Below, piece after piece: positions 15,501 to 30,500 of a stretch of DNA of 64,000 bases. Numbering within the stretch: position 1 is the stretch's first letter; every line of letters begins with the position of its first letter. The stretch comes from Nipponacmea schrenckii (taxonomy: Eukaryota > Mollusca > Gastropoda > Lottiidae). The stretch spans positions 16,179,769-16,243,768 of the forward strand of contig JAUJPP010000007.1 of the NCBI GenBank assembly GCA_030562195.1. Reading direction: 5' to 3'. A program made the translations under genes and the position numbers. The notes under the pieces were generated by a model that was not told the DNA's origin, made no database searches, and saw only the letters and a list, made by a program, of their open reading frames with translations.

Positions 15501-18500
15501 AATATAATTGGTGTTGATAATGCCAAGAGGGAGTAGATTTAATTGCGGAATTTTAAAGTTACCACTTCATTTTATACAAAAATTTTGTTAAAATGATCAC
15601 TGATTTTCTAAATAATCTACATATACCTTAAGAACAACTAGATTTATGGATATATCATTTCTGAATTTATTAAATACTAGAATTTAAAACGCATACAGTA
15701 AAGAAAGATTTTACTTGATAATGTTACCTATATGTGTTTCAAAACGTAGTATGCAATTCAGAAGTAGTATATCTATATATCCAGTGTCCTTAATGTTCAC
15801 CTTCCTACTTCTATATGTTTTAACAACTTTGTCTACACCTTTTCTTCTTGATTAATTAAATTATCACCTTGGTTTTAATTTCCATTGAGAATGTAAAGAA
15901 ATATTGTGATGCCACAGTCAGTGCACTGTACCAACTGCCAAACAAACCCTTCATTTATTGAAAATAGACAAGTTTACTTTAAACTATCTGTATAGATCGC
16001 CTCTTCAAATATGTATATCTAAAAGTGTACTATTAATTATACTTTTTTACAAAAATTCAAAATTTCATTTATGACTTTATGACTTTAAAATATATGGCTG
16101 TATAGAAAAACAATAAATTTTATTCTATGACCTATGTTTTATAGATATATTAGTCTATACAACTGTAAAATGATACATAACACACAAGTCATAATGATTC
16201 ATAATTTACAGGAGTATGTTGGAATTTTAAATATTTCTCTGTATATGAAACAATATACTTGTAATCTTGACTTTAAATAAATCTATAGTTTAGAAAGGAT
16301 ATTCAATTGCATAAACTTGAAGAAAAGACATTATTTGCATTTTGGTTTATTGAACCTTTTTTTTATACATGTAGAATTAAGTGCTGAATAAACACATATT
16401 GACTTCTTTTAAACATTAAACATCAAATTTTGAAGAAAGTTATCTATATTGCTGAATAATATATATATAAGAAATACAAATATTGATGTCTATAGGATTG
16501 AACCCTCCACTTTCATGATCCAAAAGGATAAATCTATTCAGATACATGGATTTTAAAACAAATACATCATAGTCAACACCCTTATATAAATATAAACATT
16601 ACAGTCCCTACCATGTTGTATAGTTCCACCATGCTAGCAGGATATGTGATATATCTATACTTGTTCCTGGCAGGTTCCTGACATTCCATTCCAATCAATA
16701 GTCTTAGTAATAATTGTTCAATATCAATAAATAAAATGCTTCATTCATACAGTGAACTATCAAGGGACCAACCGACACATTGGTATCAATATTCAGTCTG
16801 TTGCGATTCCCTTTTTTGTCAAATTTCCCAATTAAGCACTATAATTGGTACTAATACACTATTATAAGCAATGTCTTTGTTCTATGTGTATATTATCTAT
16901 TTTCAGCATAAGAGAACATTATCTTTTATCCACAGAGCCAAAATACAAATCTGTCATTTTGTAGAATCAGCAAGATATGATTAAAATATTTAAAAAACTT
17001 GTCAAAATAACAGTCTTTTATCAGACTTTTACTTAAAAATATAGAACAGTAAAATCCAAAAGACCAACTCTTTAATATAGTCAATATGATCAATTTCAAA
17101 ATCAGAGAATACAATTTCCATTGACCACATTAAAGATCATTATCTTGCAAGTGAAAGGTATACTATATTGAACAGGAACAATAAAAGAAACAATAGATGA
17201 TTTAGAGTAGATATCAAGCAACATTGTTCAAACATAGATAGGCCTATCTTTGTAGGTAGTTTAAAAAAAACCACTCCAATTAAAGACTATATAACACACC
17301 AGATTATCATCTAGGGCTGACCACAAATACAATTAACCCATTAAAAACACATCTTTACATCGTCAATCTATTACAAGTTTCATACCTGTACCTAGCCTTT
17401 ATTCTTGAATCACAAAATCACAGATTCAATTGGATTGTACACTAGCAAATACAGCCAATCAGAGTTGTCAATAGACAGATTATAAGGATTATGGCTTTGT
17501 GTTCACAAGCTTTCTGTTGAAGCCCCTGATAGGCTGTATTCACTAGCCTACAATCCAATCAAATCAATGTATAAACAATCATCTATGAAGCAAGTCATGG
17601 AATAAGTACAAAGTTTGTCATAGCTTAACATTGTGATATAAAATACAAGGTCCTGGAGCCTTCTTCTCAAAAACTAAGCTAAGATAAAATCCAGATTCAA
17701 AGAAATAATGTAATTTGATTGGATAACAAAACTTAATTCAATATCAAATTTAGTGTTTGACCAATCAAATTGCTGTTGAACTGAAAGTTTAAGAAAACTT
17801 TTCCAGACTTAGGCCCCAGAAGTTCTAGAATAAATAGAAAAAATATAACAAAGAAATAAAGTTAAATACTCACTATTCGAATAAGGTGACCCAGTGTAGC
17901 ATGTGCTGAATGATGGTAAGGTGTGGGTCGGTACCGAAAGACTGGAACCCGATAAACGTTATTTGAATGACACAATTCCATTTCAGAGGATTTGTTAATT
18001 ACACGATTTAAGGAGGTATACGTGTAATGTTGAGGGATACATGTATACTACAGCCGAAACCAAACTCTACTAACACCAAACTTCAACTACAGTTAGTTAA
18101 AACCTAGCCCTACTCTTCACATGGCAAATCTCCAAAACATTCCTAGTTTCTATAGCAACTTCATGTATTATAAAAACATCAGTTTCAAAAACTTGCTGCT
18201 AGTTTACCTACATTCTGGCATCATATCTCAGGAGTTTTTAATCAGGAAATAACAGATATATAAATGTTATTATCAGAATGTTCTAGAATAACAACCTTGT
18301 TACCTTGAGTGTTTTTATATAATGCCCTTTGAGAATTTCTCTTATTCTGCGGTTTCCTTAAGGCATAACTAGTCTTCAAAACTAAATCATAGCTGAAGTT
18401 CATACTAAAATTATTACAAAATCTTCTAGCCATAAACCAGTTGGTACAGTACATGTTTTTCACATGATTGTTGAAAATGCAGATATGCAGAAAAAAGACT

Positions 18501-21500
18501 AGGCTACCAATATACTGTCATCTTGATTCAAAAAGAAAAATATACCAATCCCCTTTAAAATTATTTAAATCAGAATTAAATCCTGCAAAAATAAATGAAT
18601 TATTGTCCGAATCTCTCAGAATTTTAAGTTGATAGATTCTTTAAACTCATTTTCTTTACAACTGTCAATTACACATCCTACACAAAACGGATTGATAAAA
18701 TGAAAACCGTTTCCAATCAAGAGATCCATTGCAATATATCTCTTCTATACACTGATATGGCCATATAAGATTTTCAACTCAGCTGTCTTGATAGAAAAAA
18801 AATATGTCAAGATTTTATCTGCTTTATCATCCAGTTGTTAATTTGAGAGATCAGTATTAATCCAAAGTAAACATAATTCAAGTCAAGATCATACATATGT
18901 ATTAAACATATGTATTTGACACTTGAAATCCTTATGAGATTCTTATTCCAACACAGATAGCATTTCATATAACTTTTTTCAACAGTCCAGTAAATCACAA
19001 ACCAAACAAAGATGTCTTCTATTATTTTACAACTTCATGAATTATTTTATAGATAATATTAACAGTCATAGTATATTTCAAATAACTCCAGTAATAAACT
19101 ATAATACAGAAAAATTGGAACTTAAAAAAAGTGCAGGATGCCATCCAGGGTTGATTTATTATTTTACCAAACATTTTTTAAACAATGTTTTGTTAATGTC
19201 AAAACAATGCTACGCTAAGTGGTATTCAAGTATCCAACTGTAAAGTGTATTTCAATGCCATGATTGTTTGGTAATATTCATCATAATAGGAACATAAACT
19301 TTCTGAACTTATTGTCATACATCACATCACAATAACAAAACAATCTGATCATTAAATATCTACAGTAATTTAATATTTTTGTCTGTACTGTCAGTCACTG
19401 TTGACCATTGAAAGCAACTCTCATGGTCATAGGTGACGTGGACTAGCAGCTTAATGCTGGACACAATTAATTAGGCTGCTTTAGAAATTTAACAAAGACA
19501 TCTGATCTGATCTGCTTATGACACTAAGCAGAAGTTTCTAACAGTATGGTTATAAATGATTTATTACAAAAAATAACAATTTTCAAAACCACATTTCAAT
19601 AGAGAATACGGGAAATTTCACAAAATCTGTGCTTGAAATGAAAATATAATTTGGGAGGAAAGGGACAGACTTTTATTCTTAGATAACTATGTATACCTAC
19701 CATTTTATATAATCCATGCACAATACATATCACAACATAATGAAACATCACATATACTATAATCATATCATCACTATCAAATGACATCGCATTTTTTGAC
19801 TTTTGAGTTTTAACTTGAAGGACAAAAAGCTTAAGTTATTATTTAATCTTATTTTATACATACACTGTCATAAATAGACTAAAAAAAAAATCACTAATGT
19901 TGTGTTTTTTCTTTACACAAAAACTTATCTCATAATATTTATACACTTTTTTTACATTTCTCCAGTATGACTTTATGCAAAATTTTAAAATATATTGTCC
20001 AAAAGGTGATTTGGTACTTTTAATATAACTCCCATTTTAACCGATAAATTTCCTAAAATGACCATGAGATTCCAGTACTATCAAAACACTATTATATTTC
20101 AATGTTATTTTAAAACATTCTTCAATAATAGTCAACAACTGGTCAATATCAGTACGTTTATTAATATTTAATGGAATTTTTAGGGAAAGGATATTAGATT
20201 TAGTGTGATGATGGTATTGCGTCAGTCTTGCCAGCGTGGAAGTGCCATTATGATGCCAAGTCTACTAGAGCTATTAATAGTAACAAATTGACAGTAGCTA
20301 GCTAGAAAATCTTACACCAGTCAAATCAAATCTTTAAAAGAACAGGTCAAATGACAAATTGTCATTTAATTACAATTCTATTCTATATAGAAATTAGATT
20401 TACTGAATGTCTTGTTCTTAATGAACACTAGTTAAACCGTTCACCAAGGTGCATCTAGTAACCAATAGAAGCCAAAAAAAGTTGTTTTTCATAATAAGTC
20501 TAACTATGGCCATTTTGAATATACTACAGTTTTCAAGTCCAAGCTAAATTCAAAATTTATTTAAGTGCTTGACCAATCAGATGACCAAAACAATAAAAAT
20601 TATATATAAAGGCACAGCTTTATGGAACAACAAACTTTAACCAGTGATTATTGTTCCATAAAGCTGTGCCTATATATCGTATTCACAATTGCTAAATGCC
20701 ATTTAAAGAATTAAATAAAAATTATAGTCTTGATTGAAGAAAACCCAGCAATATTTGACAATCATCACAATAAAACATTTTACAGCAAGTCATGTGATAT
20801 AAAACATACATAAATCGGTTTGATACTTACTGGAGTCATTTAATAGATCCAACAAAACCACCAATTGTCTGGCCAAAACACCATTTAACTTATAATTGAC
20901 ACAAAATATCAATGACAAGTCTGTAGAAATCATGGAACAGTAGATCAACTCTCCAGACAAGCTTAATACTTTACTGATATTCTCTCCACAGTGTCTTCAG
21001 AATTATAATATTGAACACGTTTGACTGGAATATGGTGAAGTCTACTTAGCAATATTCTGAAAATCTTTTTCTTTGACAGGCTGTTTATTTTTATTTATCT
21101 ATGAAAGTATTTGTTCCATCCTGGGCCTGTACATTTGGGAGCATCAAACCCTTCAAAAGATTTTCCTAATGTCCTTTCCATTTTCCTTTATCAATAAAAA
21201 GACAGAATTGTTCTTAATTGATTTAACATATACCAAAACAGGACCTGCACTGCAAAATATATTTGATTGAACTATCTGTGAAACTTATGAAAATTGAAAA
21301 CCCTACAAGTCAACAAGAATCAATGAGAAGTAACCCTGCAACTATTTCTCTGTTGAACTTAGTTGCAAAGCAAGGTGACATCTTCTAACAGCAGCTTTGA
21401 TTGCAAATAAAAATCATTGCTAGTTGTCCATTCACATTTGGTTCATGTCTATTTTATGCTTTGAACTACTTACTAACTGAGAGATAAGCGTTTATCAATA

Positions 21501-24500
21501 ATAACTTTGAATTTTGGATTATATGAAATACAGTCCACTGTTGAATATATACTCTTATCACATAGTAAAATTTTATTTTTACACGAAGAAGAAGTGTCTT
21601 ACATAAATATCTAAAAGTTCACAGTAATTTCTGTAACATTACGTCCATTTCTTATGTCTATTTCATATTAGAAATGATAATTCAAGAAATTCTATATATC
21701 TATTCATTATAGTAAAGACCTTGAAATTCCCAACAGACTCCATCCAAATATAAAATAATCATTTAGTGATAATGTACGGTTTGAATAAAAGGAAAATTGA
21801 CTCTTACATTTCCCAAAGGCACCGTGTTGTTGGAAAGTTAATAAATTCCTGCAGATTCTTAAAGAACTACGGTACTCAAATTTCCAAAAAAATAACTAAA
21901 TAACAAAATGGGTGCATAGCAAAGTAAAATACACAAATAATCCTGGAGTTCAAAATATTCCACATTAGATGTGTCAAAGACACAAGATTGCTCAATAGAA
22001 ACTCACATTTCACCATGAAACAAAAACATCAGGCTAATATTCCATCATCCAATCTTATACTCAATAAAATATCAGCAAGACTGTGTAATATTACTGAGAA
22101 AAATATACCACTTCACTTTCTATTAAAACTTATCTTTAACTAAAAATATTATCATTTTTATCATGTTACATTTCATTTTTAAAGAACACTTAAATCTCAT
22201 TTAAAATCTTCAGGTAGTTACTTATAAATTTACAGGTATTTTTGTTTTATGTGAAGATCTCATCTCAAAATATTCACATTATCCAAAGAATATATGATTA
22301 TATGTAAGCTATGCCTATAAGATTATAATGAAAAACAACAGAAATGAAGAAACTTACATGTAAAAACATGATAGTCCAAGCTTCACTGATCTGTACTGTA
22401 TAAAATATGTCAGATTGTGTGGAAAAAAAAGTCAAAATGTCACCAACTACATATCTTAAACAAATAGAAATACAAGCAGAACATTTAGTAAAAATCTTAA
22501 GTCGTTGTTGAAGAGAACATATTTTCACTTTAGTGCTATTTGACTTATAAACTTGTTGTGTTGACCGTCAAACATGTGCTCTGATGAACTTTTTGTGTGG
22601 AGTGATCATGAAAAGCTGAGGGTCAATATTAGTACTAAACATTGCAGGAGTCAGTACAAACAATGGACTTCCGAAATATTGTCTTCAGTCATTTACTGAC
22701 CTGTCTCCTTGTGTTTTGTTATATTTGGATGGCCTGCGTTGTTGTTATGTTGATAGTGGGTATGAACAAGTTATTTCATTAACACCCTTCTATCAAAGTC
22801 AACATTATTATCAAAGAAATTTCAAGGATTAAGATTTTAACATATTTAGTATGAGGGTTGGTTGAAAGGATTTAGAAACAACTATATTTTACAAGGATAA
22901 CAACTTAAGTTTATAGTTAGGGATTTTTCTACCAGCTTGGTCTTGGACAAACCTCTTGGCACTGATCTTTCCCAGAATATCCCTACCAATTTACAGCTTG
23001 ACTGGAATTCTAAATAAAGATGAAAAGAACCCATAGCCCCGCCTTATGCTCAACTTACCCATGCATAAGTGACACTGTATGAACCAAACCTTACGATCAA
23101 ATTGATACATCAATACAGTGCTTATTGTGTTCTACAACATACTACACAATAAATTATTAAAATCATATGAAAACTTAGTCTGTATATGTGATAATGAAAA
23201 TGGACATTTTGATCCGAAACGGCAACCAAGAATTCCACTTTCCAAATAAGCGAACATTTCATTGTAAAAAAGGAAGTAAAACTAGTAGTAATTAGGATGA
23301 CCAAGAGTTTCTCTGTTTGGAAATGGGATGCTTGGAGTTGATATGAGAAGGGTATCGGTAAGAATAGTGATTATGTGGAAATAGTAAAGAAGGGTGATCT
23401 TGTCAAAAAATAATTATAAACAGATTTTACTGGGCTTAAAACTTTTTGACCAACACTCATAGTACATAATCTATTATATTATTGTATTTGAATTTATATA
23501 TAGAGCAATTGAATGCCAAAAAAATATCTCTTTTTGTGGAATCTCTAAAATGTATGTACGTTGTTCAGTTAACTTTTTTTTACTGAACAAATGATGACTC
23601 ATTCTTTTGGTGAGATATAACAGTACTTTATATTCAGTCTACAGATGATAAATATTGTTTGTCCAGTAAAAAGGTTCACTTGTCCTTGAATTTAATGAAG
23701 CAACTATTGACAAAATTATCTTTAACTACACTTCCCTGTGAGTATGACATTGGCCTCTAGATGTTGAAATTATTAAATCACGTTAAATTCTGGACAAGTA
23801 CTTAACTGCACAATGGTAACTCTTCAATCTTTATTCTTAAAATTGTGCAACACTCAATACCTGTAGATTTCCAACTCAAGGCATAAATATTTCAAAACAG
23901 TTTCTTCTCATTCACTATAAAAACCATACAAAGCCTAAAAATTGAGTATTTTCTTTAGATCCAAGTCAAGGACCTGCTTCTCTGTCAGTTGGATTGTTGG
24001 TTAGCAACAAGTCAGTAATGACGACCTGCAACTCAAGATTAAAGTGGTAGAATGCAGAATTTTAATTATCAAAATATTATTTTCATTATTTTAAGATATG
24101 CTTTTTACATCCATGTATCTACTTGATCAAACCAACTTTGTTTCAAAAGGGTTGATTAAAAACTTATGTATTAAATTAGCAGCTTAAAATAGTTTTAGTG
24201 GTGGTCCTTCTAAGGCCTCCATATTTTTTGTTGAAAACTGTTAAAATACATAATTAAATTTCCATATCAGTGCATAATAAGTTTATTTTCCTAAGATCTT
24301 TTAAAAAGAACCAATTCTGCTAAATTTTAATTAAAATAACTACAGCTTCTGCAAAATCATATGGTAAGGGAGATAACTTGTAATATATTTGACTCAGACA
24401 ACAATGTTGAATTGTATCAATTGTTTCTTGGATCATAATACACAGGGTGAGGTAAAATCTTGTGTTAGTGTTCCGTAGTAGTGTTAAGCGGTTGATTTGT

Positions 24501-27500
24501 TGTTATTATACAGTGTACTCTGGGTAATCAGACATATATCGGGACTGCAAAATAATGTTGGACTAGCCAGTGTGTCAGATTCCTCAGAGTACACTGCATA
24601 TTAACATAAAGAATGAGTACAAGTTTTGTGTCATGTGACACACTAACACAAGATTTGACCTCAGCCACTGTTATCACCAAAACATATTCGTAGATGAGAT
24701 GATGCCAATTATAAAATCAACAATAAAGTTACATTTAAATCTTATAACATTTTTTATTCAATATATAAGAGTATAAAAAATATCTATAATAATAAAAAAA
24801 TTTAATTATTGAGTTTCACATCTGTCTTTTCTGCACCTAATTATTTTGATGAAATTAGAATCAAAAGTAAGGCATCATTTTGATTCCAATAAAAATGCAA
24901 AAATTTCTAGACTTACTACAGATGATAGGGACATAGACCAGGAGTTTTTATTTTGAAGGAAAAAGTTCTACTTCTTTACTTTATATTCATTTTCAACAGA
25001 TTGGTGAGCAAAATAGTTTGTGTACGTTAGAAATCTACAAAAACATATGTAATATTTTGCTCATATACTCTGTATGTATTATTATCATTTAAAATACTCT
25101 TTGACCTTTAAATTGGAATGTTATATTTGGGAATTTTCTAATATTCACTTCTATAATGTTTTACTGATAATATCACCAATTTAAACTTTCTAAATATTGT
25201 CTCACTCAATAATAAATAAGCTAAAAATAATAATTAAGTAGCCAACTGACAAAACAAAAGGTGTATACAAAACAACATACAGTCAAACTTGTACTGGGGT
25301 GAACTAGTATTCAGTTTCACCCTTCAATAATAGATTAGGGTTTGGTAGCCTGCTTCAGCACTTGCACTTACTTAAGGGCAATTTTTATTTTATTTCTGTT
25401 CATCTCATGCACATGCTTGTGTATATGTGCATTACTTTTGTGATCATATCCTTAATCTACAATTGTATTGGTCCTTATGTCCTAATTCTGAACCATGTAA
25501 AATAAAGAGATTATTGTTATTATCATTATATACAGCAAGCTTGCTTTTAAATCTTATTTGATTGAAGCTGAATATTGATGAAAAATATTAGCCAGAAATC
25601 AGATATTACACTATATCATATATTTAAATTTGTTTCATATTCAATTTCAATATGAAATGACTAAACCTTCCAAGAAAGGAAATATGGGTCATAAAAGTTT
25701 ATATAGATTATTATTACAAAATATCAACTTAACCGTGTTTCCACTTGGCCAAACAGCTGGCTTTAAGCTAGCTTTTCTGTGTTTCCACTTGTTAAATTGC
25801 CGAACCATTAGGGTTCGGGAACCGAAAACCTCCCTTTTTGCGTTCGCCAATTTATTGGGGCCCAAATGAAAGCTAGCTTTAAAGCCGGCTTTTTAAACCA
25901 GTGGAAACACAAAAAGCCTGCTTTTTCTTGTTCGGGAATAGAGAAGTACTAGATTGTACATCGCAACCTGTCAATAATGTGCCACTTTTTGATCGAGACT
26001 AAAGTGGTTCGGGAACCAGATAAACTCAGTGGAAACGCAGCGAGTTCGGCAATAAAGCTAGCTTTTAAAGCTGGCTTTACTTCACAATTCCAAGTGGAAA
26101 CGCAGTTCTTGTTATTCTGAACTTATCACAATGTTAAACATCACCCTTTTGTAATCATCCATAATGGAGCATTAACCTGACCGCATGCTTAATACAAGTT
26201 TGACTGCATTGGCAAAAACATATAAAATAGATCATTTTTTGGTATCAATAGAGAAGGAAGACTGTTGTTTAATCACAGATATATCTTAAAGCTGAACACA
26301 CTAATCTCTCTTAGAAAATTCTGAATTATTGGCTTTTCTAATAATAAATAAGTTAGGGGTTCACAGGCTTTTCTTTCTAGGCCTACATACCCAACCCTAC
26401 TCACTTCTGTAGTAAAGCCATTGCTCCAGATGTTCGATTAGCATTAAAATGATGGTTTTATCAACTGACATTCATCAAGTTTTGTTATCAGGGACCTAAA
26501 ACTCTTCCATACAGCTGTATTACTAAAACACACTGTTCCCCCACCACGCCTAAACTGTGAGCTCATTCTATTGATGTCCCCAATACAAACATATCCATTG
26601 GAACTAACTCCCCATTTACTGTGATCTTTTTCCTCTTCAAATTGTATATTTTCTTGAAACTTTATCCATTTGACATTGAAGACTTTAAAGTTAATGGTGC
26701 AGTTGGAAGGCAGCCTGTCATCTCCATTCTGCCAAGTTTCTGTCATCATATTTGCTTTGTAATATGGTGCTACTAAACTGGAATACAAGTCTTGACCGAA
26801 AGTTGTATTTTTGGCAAAGGAAGTGAATTGTGTTCCTGAAGATGATTTGAAACTAATAATATTGTTTGTGGTACTAGAAACACCAAAATTTAAAGCTTTC
26901 CACATGTTGGGATTTTTGTTTTGCATTCCTTCAGGCATCCACTTTTCATAGAATCTAGGGTAGTAAAATAAAAATTGTTTACCGATTTCATCTATTAAAC
27001 GGCTGTCGTAGGTCATGCAAAGCAAACTCTGACCGTAAATTAGAGCTGAGTGTGGCCAATAATATCCTTCATGTTTATATCCTGGAAATCGTGGAACACT
27101 GTGAACCAACCAGAATCCTTTCTTCTCGTCAAACATAACCATACCTTTTGCATGACCATGTTTAGTGTTTTCATGATGATCTGGACTCCAATCATTATAT
27201 AAACCATAGAAAACAGAATTTGATCTATTTTTAGATGTATAGAATTGCTGCAGAGTATAATAAATTGCATGATTTGTACTGTTCAGACTATATCTAGATA
27301 GCTGAAACTTTGGCACTTTCGGATCCATATAATAATGACCATCTCCACCCTTTAACATTGGGTCTTCATTATGAGGTAGTTGTGGTAACTTATACACAAT
27401 AAACCAATCCACTGGTTTTCCATGTAAATCCAAACATTGGAAGCTTAATACAAAGTTAACCAGTTTCAATGTCAGAAATATATCTATAAATATGCTCATT

Positions 27501-30500
27501 ATGATTTTTCAATCACAAATCTCACAGCATTGTACTTTATACTGCATCATTTCACTTCCTCCATTGTCTTACTTCACAATTTTATCTAATGTTATTATGG
27601 AATTGAGTGAGTAAACATTGTTCTACTTTCAGTTTACTATCTATTTATAGAAGTGGGTCAATGGCCTGTACAATCAGGAAATGAAACACTCTCTCTAACT
27701 TTGATTAGTTTCCTAAAAACAAAAGCATAATGGAAACTTTGATAATGTCAAAAAGGAAATATTTTTCTAAGATCCTATAGAATTTAATTTGATCAGGAAA
27801 TATTGTAATAATTTAAAACTAAAGAAGCCTCATAGGGCATGGGGTCAATTCAGTTAATTTTTTCTCTGTATGATTTCTGCTGAATTCTTATTCTTTGTCA
27901 ATAACTGTCATACAAATTAAGAGATTTTAAGAAATAATTCCAAATATCAGCATTATTATCTGGATGTTATTGTATAGTATTACATTCAGGTTTTCTATAT
28001 TTTGATTGCAGCCTAAAGCATTGTGAATCAGGGAAAACTTATAATTTTTATTTGCCCCATTCCCTCTTAATAGGATAATGCCCTAACTATTGCATTTAAG
28101 GTTACACAAAGACTGCATATTTCAATAAAAGTGGAAGAGCAAGCTGCTTTACATCGAAAATTAAAGGAATACTGCCTCTTAGCATGAACAAAAAAATTTA
28201 GTTCTCAAGAATTGTCAATATGAGTGTATATTCATCAGTGAACTTACCTGGTGTCATAAAGTATCAGAATCCCTTAAAATCTGGAAAACTCACAAAACTA
28301 AGTCATATAATGACTGAAAATTGAAATTCTGCAAATGCTATCAGTGTCGCTGATGCATATGAAAAATTTACAAAACTTCTTTCCGCTCCAAGAACAAACT
28401 AAGGGTGATTTGACAATGTTAAAACTAATTGATAAATCTAAATACGTGTATAAATGGAAAAAGAATTTTAAAAGAATATTTTGAAATTGGTGATAATCTC
28501 CCTTTGATTTTCTGAATGTATGAAACAAGTAGTTTATCTTCCTGTCAGCATTGTTTATATCTGTAGATATAGTAGGGATGGTAGACATATCTTAATTTGA
28601 GGCCATTAAGTAGAACACTTGTATATTTCTATACCCTGGAGTCAGTGAATTTTATCTTTGAATGCACCTATTATTGAAATCAGTCCAAGTTCTTAAATCT
28701 GCCAAATTTTTATTTATAGTTATAAAAAATTCTTCCACAAAATCATAACTTCTAGTTACTCCCTTAATACACTATCTGATTCAATTGCAGATGTTCTGAT
28801 ATCACACAATAAATTTATAATTATCCAGGGCATCATTCAAAACTTTAGAATATCTCACTTTGGCAAAATAATTGAGTTTGTACTACATGTATATCCAAGA
28901 TATTTTGCAAGCTATGTATCTTAAATATATGTATTAACACATAGTGTTGGTTGATGTCATGTCATAAAATGAAACAAAATCAAAACACAAAGGCTACATA
29001 CAATATTTTTGAGATATGAAGTAATACAAAAAACGGTCCTATATCTTTGAAGTTGCAATGTTTTTTTTCCTTCAATGTATTTTCATATAATATATAATGA
29101 CCATAACATCATAAGATGTATGATGTATTGATACACCAATTATAATAATACATATCTTGCTAGCTGATTCACACATTTATAAGTATCCAATCATTCAAGG
29201 TAGGATTACTCACTTTAAAATCAATGAGCTTTACTTTTCATAGACATTGCATGTATGATTGTTACGCTAAGGTTTGAAAGAACTACTGATAACTGTAAAC
29301 GCAATATATCAAATTAGATAGGTTTCCAGGAACAAAACACTCCGAGAAAAAAATAACATTAGACCTTTTAAATATCAGTAATGGCAGACCATCTAGAAAA
29401 TCACCTGGTACTGGCAACATAAATCAAAATGTCTTTCAATTTGTTGGTGCCTTTGTTTTGACCACCAGAGCTAATATTGAATATATCAACATCTATCCAT
29501 TAGTATAATAGGTTCTTTACACCTAAAACTACACTTCTGACACTTATAACTACTCATATTTTCTTGATAGCATTTACAGAGCTCATAAAACTGAACCATT
29601 TATTTATTCCTGAATGCTGGTTTTGTCCCAGTCTTATTGACCTGAATTAGACTGAGCCCATTACTCTTCGATTTGTAGGCATGAAAAAGACAACAAAGCG
29701 TCTATAATGAGTTATTTGATTGATTGGCCGAGATTTACCTGGACAGTTCTCGGGTCAAATTTATTATGTAGTTTCCCTCAATTACCCTAGTCTTAAGGAA
29801 GTATGATGGGATGTCTATTGGACATGTTGATATACTAGATATATTACATATCTTTTTTTATAGCTATGTGGACCCTCTCAAAGTCAAATGCCAAGTTAAC
29901 CAATGGGTGAGCATGACCCATTTATCTACACACATCTGCCACAATGTTCAATCTCAGTTGAGTGCGAATTAAAAATATCTATGCTTAATGGAATATGCCA
30001 ATAATTAAACAAGTTTTTTTAAATTAATCTTCTATCTAACCCCTTAAAAAGGCATCCACATTTAATATTGATTTTATTCATGAATGTCTAAAGGTCTTGT
30101 GAAGTAACAGTCACAGATATTATACTTAGATAATTAAACTGCACTTACCAAGTTCTTGATTTCTAAATGAGCATCTCTTCGAACTTTCAGTAATTCTGAC
30201 TCCCAGTTATCAGCATTTCTTCTTAATTCCAAATCATGTTGTCTTTCTGCACCATTAACTTGTTCTAAAGTCTCTGTTAATTCTTTCTTGCATGTTCTAA
30301 GTTCTGACAGTTCATTCAAAAGTTTATTCCGTTTGGCAAATGGTGTTAAATTCAGAGATCCTCGTCTGTTTTCACCTAAAAGTTTACGGAGCATACGCTC
30401 TTTCAAATCAAGTTCTTGTCCGAGTTTGGTGATTTCCACATCTTTTTGACGAATTATTCTCGACAATTCACCTTCGTGTCTCAATTGAAGTGACATCCTC

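Larger units (their letters stand above)
9508..17873 (-). other. JAKMIP large intron, 3' part
   Basis: Contains SINE 1, the 18-bp minisatellite, the ACCGTATA element, the 160-bp tandem repeat, the diverged palindrome and a MITE. No supported coding exon was found apart from the alternative exon at its right edge. Confidence 0.6.
17982..26443 (-). other. JAKMIP large intron, middle part
   Basis: Holds the 27-bp inverted repeat, a SINE 1 copy and the two MITEs. A segment near 24030-24200 resembles one near 7440-7600. The 21110-21180 stretch resembles 4470-4570. Otherwise there is nothing recognisable. Confidence 0.5.
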
